From Dentipellis sp. KUC8613 (lineage: Eukaryota; Basidiomycota; Agaricomycetes; Russulales; Hericiaceae), in the NCBI GenBank assembly GCA_002286715.1, contig NSJX01000064.1:61044-125043 (forward strand): a DNA stretch of 64,000 bases. The letters run 5' to 3'. A program made the position numbers and the translations under genes. Below are positions 1 through 9,302 of this stretch, piece after piece. Numbering within the stretch: the first letter of the stretch is position 1; each line of letters starts with the position of its first letter. The notes below the pieces were generated by a model. That model was not told the DNA's origin. It made no database searches and saw only the letters and a program-made list of their open reading frames with translations.

Positions 1-1
1 C

Positions 2-112
2 CATCATGGCGCTGACGAGGGTATCTCCCACCTCCGCAAACGTGCCAGCCTTTTGCGCATGGACAGAAGGGACGGCTACTAGCCCGAGGGCGAGCAGCGA
101 TGAAGTCAACAT
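2..112 (-). CDS. Copper radical oxidase (AA5), first exon only, runs off the left edge
   Basis: The reverse strand from 112 encodes 37 residues: a signal peptide (MLTSSLLALGLVAVPSVHA) followed by QKAGTFAEVGDTLVSAMM. This is almost the same as the first exons of the two complete copper radical oxidases at 37602 and 46833, and it stops at the same codon; base 1 is the first base of the expected intron. The rest of the gene lies outside the window. By homology it should be a secreted or membrane-anchored glyoxal-oxidase-like enzyme making hydrogen peroxide from aldehydes. The identity comes from the paralogues rather than from any catalytic residue visible here. The gene points outward, opposite to its two paralogues. 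Confidence 0.85.
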   Translation of the reverse strand, partial: MLTSSLLALGLVAVPSVHAQKAGTFAEVGDTLVSAMM

Positions 113-290
113 GGGGGAACTAGTCGCAAAAGCAAGTCGGCGCTGTGAATAGCCAATCGTGCGTGTTGGGAAATGCGTGATAGCCCGTCACAGAGCAGAT
201 GTGAGGGGACCAAAGGATACAGGAGTTCCGCAACCTCGAGAAAACGCAGGTTGACCACAGATGCATCCATTTATAATTTGGTTACTGAGG
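113..290 (-). promoter_or_regulatory. Promoter and 5' leader of the left-edge copper radical oxidase
   Basis: On the minus strand a TATAAA box (270-275) lies about 160 bp before the start codon. Downstream of it come CCCCTCACAT, then GACGGGC, then CCCAACACGC and GCTATT. The same words occur in the same order upstream of the paralogue at 37602, so the leader is shared. The transcription start is inferred. Confidence 0.6.
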
Positions 291-3200
291 GGTCACGACA
301 GTCCGTTCCATCGCGCGACGCTCCAACATAGAAGGAATGTGCTGCACGCCTGCAAGGTACGGATCTTTCCCGCCTCCTGCGTACGCATAACTAATCGTTG
401 CCCTCATTTGGCAGCTTCAAAAAGGTCCACTGGTATCGTCATAAATTGCTGGAGAACCTTGTGCCTTCCAGTGCGACTGTATTGGGGCCCATGAGCCCGA
501 CGAGGGAAAGGATTCCGCAGAGGCCGCCGGAGGGCTGCCTGACGACCATTGCGTGTTGTAAGTCTTACAGTGGTGAGACTCAACTGGCAGGTCCTGCAAA
601 GGTCAGCTACAGGTGACCTTCGCGAGAGCTGATAACCGAAAGATTTGATGAGATTTCCTTCTCGATTTTCCACGACCTTTGATGAGGGACCCGGAGCTAT
701 TGTGTCGCTGAGCGGATCTCTCGGTTATCGTGCGAGAGGAGTGGAGTCGACGAGGAGTCGTGGACTACGATCTGCAAGGGGCGACGCCTCGAAGAAGAAG
801 TCAGGAAGGCAAGCGAAAGCGTCCAACTCGAAAGCGACAGACCTGAGGAAAATTGCTCTGCATAGTCGCGTATCATACGCATGCTCCAAGTGCTGACTTC
901 TGCAGCCGACTTGAGCAGATGTGCACGGCAGTTGTGATGGCTTCAGCCAGGGCACGAAACCCACGATACATGAGTGCGCAAGAGGGAGTGTAGACAAGGT
1001 CTATCATCAAACTCGAACCATGCTGATGCTGTCCACCAACGTCCCGGCCGTGGGACTGCGCATGTTGAGCTTCCGCCACGTGGCACGTGCCACTGATGCT
1101 CTCAGGCACTCGTCCCAGCTCCTCCGACACTGCAGCTCGCAAGGGCAGATAACTGGGTTCGTGAATGTTCCCTGCTGGTGATGTAGACACAGAAACATGC
1201 AGATGAGCGTGAAGCACACTCGACATAACGCGCGGCTGCTTCACTCGGTTCGGGTTTTGAGGCCCCTGTATCAAGCAATGGCGGTGGCTTGAGGGCTTTA
1301 TCCTTTCAGCCCGTTATCCCCAAAGAGAATCTTGCAGGTGAGTTCTTTCCAGGCTCGCAACACTATCGTCTCAGACTCTCACATTGATAAGAAAAAACAT
1401 GTCCTCCGTGGCTCACAGCCCGCTTGTACGAGTATTCATGCTGTATTCTGTTAAGGCTGGTCTAACCTCTATGAACAATGGTATGGCTCTTTCGTAGGAC
1501 AGTACCTCATCTTATCTTCCCCCACCATATTCTATATTTATATCACCATCACCAGCTCGACTACACCGCGGCCAGCGTCGCCATCATCGTCAACGTCACC
1601 TTTGCCTCACCTAATTCCCGAGTCGGCATATACGCGCATCCAGTCGTGGTTCTATTTTCGGAGTCTCCTGGCCATCGTGGCTTTGTAAATGGGCTTGATC
1701 TTGCGTGTGCTTCCACCAGTGAAGCTTCCTTAAGGTGCAGCCTCGTTTGCTTTGACCCCTGCGCTTCGTTCCTTAATGCCCCGCGGATGGACGAAGATAG
1801 GTCGCATTGCGTTCACACTGGTTCTTGCTTCGTCCCAGCATGGTGCCGTTGATGTTGACCTGTTCAAGTCAATCATGCGAAACAGCAAAGTGGCCCAGGT
1901 CTGCTTCCATCTAGCATTCGGGAAGACTACGATCGAAGCTCAGCGCATCGCCAAGGAAATCCAGCCTTACGGCTTCACTTGCGACGAACCTTTGCCAAGC
2001 ACCTTTGCGGCAAGGCTGGCGCCTCCATCTAAGCTTCTGCACCTCAGCATCAAGACTTCGCTGTGGATGCACGTCGTCCTCCTGCACTTGCATAAGTATC
2101 TTGGCTTGTCACTGAATTACTTCCTTTCCGCCCCCGATCATGATGCTAGCTCAAGTTTCCGCAAACCTGTCGCGTGCCGCTGTACCCTCTTTCCCCGCCT
2201 TCCTCTGCCCTGCGGGCCCGTGTCTCTTGTGCGCTGTGCCTGGCTTCTCATCCTCCTTGCACGTGACTCAGGATTGCCATTGACTGTGGTGACAGAAACT
2301 ACTCCAGCTGGTCTCTCTTCTCGCGAGTCGACCATGCCAGCCCTTGCACCAAGCACTGACGTCCAGACAAGGTGTCCCTGGCCCGGAACCCTCGTCGTAG
2401 TATGAGGTCCCATCACCTATCATCGCTGCACTGAAACCCACTGCCCCTCTCGCTCCCGTTCCTGGAGCCAGTCGTTCTCAATTCTCCCTCGTACCAGGCA
2501 GGTTCCACACTTCGTGACCAACGTGCCAGTGCGCCCTCCTGCATGGTGCATAAGATCGCTAGCGTTCCTGTCACGTCTTCGGCGCTCCGAGTGTCCCTCG
2601 TCTGCATATCCGCCAGCGCGAGTTGCACTCATTCATCCCCATTGTGTCCCCAGTGTCGCAGGCACATCTCCATTCTCCACCGCCTCCAGTGTGCACCGGC
2701 TGCATCGAACCAGCGTGCCTCGGATCCTGCATCGCTGCACCCCCATTCCTCAGAGTCTCGCCCCTCGTGACCAAGCTATTTTTATCTCTTCCCCTCATGG
2801 ATACTGCGTCTCAGCAGGGCACGATATGCAGCTGCTCAGGTATCGGGTGTGGTATATGCAGGTCCGGCGCCTGCTGGATGTCCTTTTGTCCGAAGTATGT
2901 AGGCATTCGTGGGCTTCCCGGTTCCCCAGCTTAAGTCAGTGGAAGGTGTCCATTCTTCTAAGCCCGCCGGTACTCTCCTCCTCTTCCTCCTCTTCGCCCT
3001 CGCTACTTCACGCCAGAAATGTCGCCGGTGCGTTTGACGTGCCCTCGGTGGATCTCGCATGCCGTCGCCTCGGTGTACCTCGGGTCATGTAGCTCATCTT
3101 TCCCGTCCCCGTCCCACCGGTACCCTCGTCTTTCTCTTTGCGCGCTCACGTATGGATCTCGCCCAGGAAGTCTCCTGCGCATACCGTTCAACGCCCCCTG

Positions 3201-4161
3201 GAGGTATTCTGCGCGTCCATACACCGACGGCCTGCACGCCTTCGTCAATGTGGTTTCTTTATAACTTCCACAAGCGTCGTGCCTCCGTCGTTTTACTGCA
3301 CCTCAGAATTTCCGGCTCCGATCTCGAATGTGCCTAGGGAAACTTATTCGTCTTCTCCCCACTAGTACCCTACCCTCGCCCTCGTCCTGGTCACCGCGCG
3401 TACTACAGGACATCCTTGGCGTTTCCGAAACACCCTCCGGTTATCGAGTACACATGTACCGCGACCAGCAATGCGCGGCTCGCTCACCGCGCGCATTGTT
3501 CGTCGTAGTATGGGATGTTCCCGCCGATCCTGGTTGCCCGGCTGGGCCGTCGTACTTCTCTCGTTGTCACAAGGCGACAGTGGGTGTCGAACATGAAGCC
3601 TCGCAAAACGACAGGATCCGTGGGGAACGACAATAGCCGTTCAGCCACGGAGTCGAAGCAGTCTGCGCGATACACACAAGCACGTATGGCGCTTGTAAGT
3701 TCTCACTACCCTTCATGCTTCCAAGAGCATCGACGGCCGTTCAGTAAATACCCTAGGTTTCTGATGTCTTGACGCCGCAGCTTGACGACTGCAAGGCACG
3801 AGACCTAGTATACCGTTGTACGAATTTCTCACTAGCCCATGTCGATTCGTGAGTCGCATGTAGTTTCTCCCATCGAATACAATCGACTTCTCTAGAGCGA
3901 CAATTCATCCATTCCTACAATTTTCTGTACGCTCTGAAGCAGTTCGTACAAGCATCGGGCTGAAGCATCTACTTCCGCCCCTCGGATACCGGAACTAAAG
4001 CCAAAGGGGAAGGAACGCGCTGCCGCAGAACTTGGCAGAATACGGCCATGGTCGTGCGGACCCGTGCAGACCCAATCGGGACTGACGTACGTCTTGGCGC
4101 TCCCCACCGCCTCCGAGTCGTCTCAAGAGTCACTGCACTGCTGCGCCGGATCGCTTAGACT
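291..4161. other. Gene-poor tract
   Basis: I see no recognisable gene. Open frames here are short, overlap on several strands and show no family motif. A degenerate dispersed repeat lies at 1658-1711. The tract is probably decayed mobile DNA plus intergenic sequence. Confidence 0.5.
1658..1711 (+). repeat. Dispersed degenerate repeat, copy 1
   Basis: This 54-bp segment matches the reverse complement of 36009-36062 at about 44 of 54 positions. Weaker similarity continues leftwards to about 1621 (AGTCGGCATAT against AGTCAGCATAT). In one frame both copies encode a similar peptide, SESPGHRGFVNGLDLACA here. It looks like an old interspersed element of unknown class. Confidence 0.5.
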
Positions 4162-4168
4162 CCTCAAC
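4162..4168 (+). repeat. Candidate target-site duplication, left copy
   Basis: CCTCAAC directly abuts the outer end of the left inverted repeat. The same seven bases abut the right end at 6429-6435. Confidence 0.6.
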
Positions 4169-4223
4169 CCCAGTGAAAATCCCGCCTGGCGAAATCGGGC
4201 GAGGTATGGTCTGATATGTAAAA
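4169..4223 (+). repeat. Left terminal inverted repeat of the transposon
   Basis: It pairs with 6374-6428. Three of the five mismatches are C:G to T:A changes in this copy relative to the right one, consistent with decay by cytosine deamination. Confidence 0.65.
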
Positions 4224-4688
4224 ATGCGAGTGAGCTGGCGACATCTGTTCACATCTGCTCAATCGTCTCGGGCAAAGTATCAATTGTATTTCTTTCTTCT
4301 AAATACGGAGTAGAACTGTCAGCGTAAAGTACGAGTATACCCGTGTACTCTAAGTTCCGATTCGACTGAGTCGACTCATTGTTCAAAGTTGTCCGTCCCT
4401 GTCGTGACCCCTTCTCTCCTCCCTCCACCAACATCCGCCCGTCTCCTGTATCCCCTTCCCGTCCAAGATGCCCGAGCGGTTGCTTGTACACAACTGCTAC
4501 CAGCGACATGGTGTGCGACTCATCATAATGTTATCAATGCCTCGCTGTTCATCGCATTGTCGAGGACAGAGCGGTCAGCGGTACATAAGTAGGTGGGTGG
4601 AAGACCACACACAAGCACGGCACATACTCATATTTCTCCATGACACGCGGAAATGATCATCAGAGATGACTTGAACTCGTGAGCTTTG

Positions 4689-4706
4689 GCGGGCGGGCGG
4701 GCGGGC
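4689..4706 (+). repeat. GGGC microsatellite
   Basis: A short (GGGC)n run lies inside the transposon interior, followed by purine-rich sequence. No function is evident. Confidence 0.5.
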
Positions 4707-6324
4707 AGGTAAGTAGATGGGTGGGCGAGTAGACGAGTTGGCGAACGACATGCCTAGCTGTCCGCCGATTGTGCAGCAAGTAAGTCAAATGTTTACTACC
4801 TATCTTAGTTCACCACTGTCTCCAGTTCAGCACGAATCCGTTGGCGCGATGGCAAACGGGAGCCATATATGCGGTGCTCACACATCGAGGCGACTCTCGC
4901 GGCCACGAGTTGACGCAACGAGGTCGACGCGGACCACGGCACACGCGAGCTCAAGCGCTCAAATCTCGCTCTATGCATCTACGTGCAAGCGTTCTAGTGC
5001 AGTCAAGGCTGCTGTGGTGAGCGTGTTCCGCGACCACCGTGGCGGTGACTCGCAAGGGCAAGCTGAAGTTCATGCGAGACTCATGCACGTCGGGCGGATC
5101 ACCCTGCGGGTTATATCCTCCGTACATGTCTGGAGAGATAGGATGTTTCTGCGTGAGCCGGCTGTCATTGGGTGGTGGGCTTTCAGAATACCATCGCTGA
5201 TCGCGGTGCGTTGGCACGTTTGCATGTCGTCTCTCACTCACTACGGGCAACACTTTGGCCCCACCTCTCGACGAACGGCTTGCTCTGCTCACACTCACCC
5301 TGTTCTCTGCCAGTTCAATGTTCTCGAAACGAGGTAGGCTCCTAATTGTGGATGTAGACGTGCTTGCAGCGCCAGGTTCTCACAGTATGTCCGTGCGGAC
5401 ACACATACTTACACACCGCATAGGGCTCCAGCAGCGAGCTCTGCCTAAGCCATGGTCTGCTGCCAAGCGCGACAACAGCACCCAACCCCCTCCTGCCGGG
5501 CAGCGCCTTCCCGGTAGCATTCTCAAAGCTCGTGCTGTACGTGTGTGCCCAGCTCGTGGGTGTCTTCGTCCTCGCGCTGCTGCATGCTGCAGCGAGCAGC
5601 TCCGCATTGAACGCGCTCTGTGCGCGTATCACGAAGCACTTTGTGTAATCCTCATCGGTACGCATGCTGCGGGCGGTCCCTGGCTAGAATGTTTTGTGAC
5701 TGATGCATCCCGTTTGCAAATGACATCACGCTAGACTTGCAAATGCATCCCCCGCCAAATTATTATCTCCCGCGCCCCCCTCAGCACCCCTCCGCGACAC
5801 CCTTCTCAGCTCGGCCTCGCACACGGCCCGCCCTCGAGTGTAACGACCCAGGCGCCTTCGCCCCTCCTGCCGCGCTCCGTAGCACGTCCTCCTCGACCTC
5901 GCTGTTGCCAACCGAGCTCGTGCTGTATGCATTCGTTCAACTCACCGCGCTCGCCGCATGCTCGGTGTGCGCGCCGCGAAACATATTGCATTGTTGCCGA
6001 CTGCGCGGGCGGCGTGGCGCTGCGTTAGCGCCGCGGGCTTGTACACAGCATGTCGCCGTCTGCAAGCGTGTTCGCGAGGGGGACGGGGTAGGGTGACTGT
6101 GAGGGACAGCTAGTACGAGCTGTTCAGTGCAGGTCCCGCAGTGAAGGGTACGAGTGTCGGGCGAAAACTGTCGAGAGTGGGCGGGATCGGGTCCTATATG
6201 TCGATATCTGCAATTATGTATTGAAGAATTCAATAATATGCATATTCCGAATCCATGACCTGATCAGACCCGATGTGAGCAGATGGCGCATATTGAACCC
6301 GATGACGCCAGACCTCGACAGACG

Positions 6325-6369
6325 AAATCTGGTCAGATAGTTAAAATAGTCCAGAAAATCTGGTCAGAT
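6325..6369 (+). repeat. Subterminal direct repeats in the transposon
   Basis: The 14-mer AAATCTGGTCAGAT occurs at 6325-6338 and again at 6356-6369, just inside the right terminal repeat. Such subterminal motifs are often transposase-binding sites in hAT elements; that role is inferred. Confidence 0.5.
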
Positions 6370-6373
6370 CTGA

Positions 6374-6428
6374 TTTTACATATCGGACCATCTCTCGCCC
6401 GACCTCGCCAGGCGGGATTTTCACTGGG
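6374..6428 (-). repeat. Right terminal inverted repeat of the transposon
   Basis: Inverted copy of 4169-4223. It is followed immediately by CCTCAAC at 6429-6435. Confidence 0.65.
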
Positions 6429-6435
6429 CCTCAAC

Positions 6436-7636
6436 ATCTATGACGGCGACACAACGTCAACTTGTCCTATACTTACCATCTTGCCGACGCAGTACTAGTC
6501 TAGCGTCAACTCCTGCGCTAGACGACCTGTACGTGACGTCAGGCCACCCGGAGCGACCCTCGCCTCGAGCTCTCCTTCCCAGCGTCCGTGAAGTAAGTAC
6601 CATGACGTTTCGGCCCACCCCAGCGTCCCACATTCTCACCGTACTTACATTCGCCCTCGCATCCTGTCGGCCGTGGATAGGATCAGGTGCTCGAGGAAGA
6701 ACGACGCGTCCCATGCAATATTCGGGGATAAGATGAGGATATTCGGTGTTAAGCCAGACCCCTAGCCAGCCCAGCAGACCGGCCTTCAACGCAGCTCCGT
6801 CGCACCCTGGCGTGTCGTAACCCCAGTGCGGGCAGATAGGCTACGCGGGAGCCCCTGACAAAGCGACGGGCGCACGCAGGAATATCTGGACATGCGGGGA
6901 AAACTGGAAGCAACATGCAGCGCTGGTCGGATCGGCGCTCAGGCTCGTACCCAGGCCCGCCGTAAGTACGCGTTGTATATCTTGCGATCAATTTCTGCAG
7001 GCGTTGGAGCTCCGCCGTGCGGGCTATCTGGCTGGCTGAAGCAAATTCGGGAGGACTCTGGCTCTGCGTTGCCACTCGCAGCGGGAAAAAAGGGCTCCGA
7101 GGACGTTTGAATCTGGTCCGGGAGGACGAGTCTGGATCGGCGGGCCAAAAGGAGGTGCCGGCGGCTGGGCGCGAGCAACTAAAAATAGCCGGGATGCTCG
7201 GTGCGCGCGTCCAGGTCGGCACTCAGCCTCACTTTCGCTCTGAACAACGACTCGGAGCCAGAGAACATGTACGTGTGTCTCATGTACACGAGGGAGGTGG
7301 GTGTGCGTGCGGGGACGGACGGGAGGCTTAGTCATATAGACTCGAGGAGGGCGCTGATACCGAATACGGGAAAGGAGGCAAATATTTGTGTTTGGACGGA
7401 CGCGTTCCGACGTTTTTCGTCGGGATCTCTCTGGCCCAACCCCCGCCGGATGTCGGACGGCTCCTAGCCCGATTACAAAAGCGCGTATGCCTCCTCGCCA
7501 ACTCGACTGTCTCACTCCCCCTCGCCTCCCCGCCCGCGTCTCGCGTCCGTGCTCGCGTTCCCTTTGGCAAGGACCACCTCCCCCCGAGCGACCCCCACCT
7601 CCGCGCCCCCACTAATTCCAATCGCGCCACACGACC
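6436..7636. other. Intergenic region upstream of the SPT small-subunit gene
   Basis: No gene is supported. The GC-rich final 200 bp before 7637 would contain the promoter and leader of the next gene. I see no clear TATA box. Confidence 0.4.
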
Positions 7637-8111
7637 ATGACGACCTCCACGAGAGCCAAGAGCCAGGCCCCGAGCCGCAGCTTGCACGCGCACAAGCCCG
7701 CGCCGCCCTTCGCGAGCCTCTTCTTCCTCGAGCTCGCGCCCTTCGAGCCGCCGCAGTCCTTCCTCGGCACGTTCCTCTGGCGCAAGCGCATGTGGTTTGA
7801 GACCACCTTCGGGCTCAGCGTCTTCGAGCCCTGGGAGAAGATCCTCTTCAGTGCGTCTGCCGACCCTCCCACAACCCACCACTGACAACTGACAACTGAC
7901 GCGCGCGAAATCTGCAGTGATCATCTTCATGACCATCACGACCCTCATCGCGACCGCGTTCGTCAAGTTCCTCCCCGCGCAGCTCGTGGGCATGTACCAC
8001 CGCACGCTCTACTACCTCCTCGGGCCCGACGCCGCGCCGCCCGCGCCGGGCCCCAGCCTCAACCTCAACTGGACCGCACACGCGTTCGGGAGCCCCGGCT
8101 TCGGGAAGTAG
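7637..8111 (+). CDS. Serine palmitoyltransferase small-subunit-like protein
   Basis: Two exons (7637-7850 and 7918-8111) join to encode 135 residues. The second half carries the hallmark of the SPT small-subunit family (PF11779, SPT_ssu-like): a Trp-rich segment, FGLSVFEPWEKILF, then a single hydrophobic helix (MIIFMTITTLIATAFVKF) and LPAQLVGMYHRTLYYLLG. Animal SPTSSA has the same LEPWER segment followed by one membrane helix. These proteins bind the Lcb1/Lcb2 heterodimer in the ER membrane, stimulate condensation of serine with palmitoyl-CoA and tune acyl-CoA choice. The N-terminal 45 residues are basic and Pro/Ser-rich and lengthen the protein well beyond the roughly 70-residue animal form. 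The intron is 67 nt with a GTGCGT donor. The assignment rests on motif recognition. Confidence 0.75.
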
Positions 8112-9302
8112 CGCCCCCCGTACCGCATGCACGACATATTGTACCTAGTATATATCTGCAGGTGCGTCCTTTCGTTCTCCCTTGTTCCCCTAGGCGGGAT
8201 GAGGATGAGAGAGTCAGACGGGATTGATGCGGCTTTTTTGCGCGGGCAGACTATTATCTATCTCGGGTCGAATTTGAGCTTCCGCCGTGTGCTGCGCTGT
8301 TATTGTACGACTGCCTGATGTCCGCGCCTGCGTCTGCTGTGGCAATGAGCAGATATCGGAGTGTTGAACGTCGACGTCGTGCGCACGCGGATCCGGATGC
8401 CAGCGCGGGTCGGGTGGGTCGGTAGCGTGAGTGAGCTCAGGGTACCGGTCTGGTCTGGCCCGGTCGGCGCTCCGGGCTTGAGGTGGATGCATATGGGTGG
8501 TGGGATTGGTGTTCAGGCTGGCTGCTTTTGCTGCATATACAGTACGTGAATGTTGATCGTGAGACAGATGTGGTCGGTGGCATCTGAGCGTTGGCGTGGG
8601 CTTCTAATGTATCTGTGTTCCGTGTTCCGTGTTCCGCGTTCTGCGTCGCTTGCAGAAGTCCAGCTCGACCTCCGGGTCGTAATTTGTAAGGATCTCGACG
8701 GGACGAGTGTACTACTACTAATCGCGCTTCTCAGCACTAGTGCCCGGCGTTCTCCGTGTCGACGTCCAGATCCAGACTCCAGAATATCTCGAGCTCTGGG
8801 AGTTCCCGGGGCGTCGTTGGAAGTAGGATCGCTGCGTGAATTGCCTAGTACGTACACTGTGTCAATGGGATGGGGATAAAAGTCGAATAAGGATGCCGAT
8901 AGCGACGCCGATTGACCCTAATCTAAGACTTCGAGGCATAGGAAGGTGCGCGAGTTGCCGTTGGAGGGGGATGCGGTGCGAGGGTGGCACCGCCACCACT
9001 GCATAGTCAGGTCGCGGTCAGTTTAAGAGTTTGTAGTTATATGGTCGCGTTGGACAGAGCTTTGAAGTAGCATTCGACTTGGCGAGAAAAAAAGTTCGAC
9101 GCGACATGCGCGCGTATATAGTGACGGGTCTACCTGTCCAGATTGTCCTCCGGCGGACCAGCCCGCGCGTAGCACATATCCTACACTCTTTCAATTTAAT
9201 TACCCACCTCTATGTCCATATCCTACACCCCTCGAGCTCGGCATCTAGTACTTACTTCTCCCCAACCCCCCATATACCGCTCAAGTCCAAGCCCAGGTCT
9301 AT
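8112..9302. other. Intergenic region
   Basis: No gene is supported. Three tandem copies of GTGTTCC lie at 8615-8635. This region holds the 3' flanks of the SPT small-subunit gene (+) and the ferric reductase (-), which are convergent. Confidence 0.4.

Larger units (their letters stand above)
4169..6428. mobile_element. 2.26-kb non-autonomous DNA transposon with terminal inverted repeats
   Basis: The ends at 4169-4223 and 6374-6428 are inverted copies of each other: 55 bp with 5 mismatches, the outermost 24 bp identical. They begin CCCAGTGAAAATCCCGCC. Seven-base direct repeats CCTCAAC flank both ends exactly, as expected for a target-site duplication. The interior has no credible transposase: open frames are short and match no family motif I know. 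A terminal CAGTG is typical of hAT elements, which usually make 8-bp duplications, so the superfamily is only suggested. It could instead be a chance pair of inverted solo copies, but the flanking duplication argues against that. Confidence 0.65.

Noticed and set aside
1752..2405. 217-codon open frame in the left gene-poor tract
   Set aside because: It overlaps other open frames, has no recognisable domain and lies near a degenerate repeat. It is more likely decayed mobile DNA.
4466..4540. tRNA-like A box (GCCCGAGCGGTT)
   Set aside because: No B box or acceptor-stem complement follows at the right distance.
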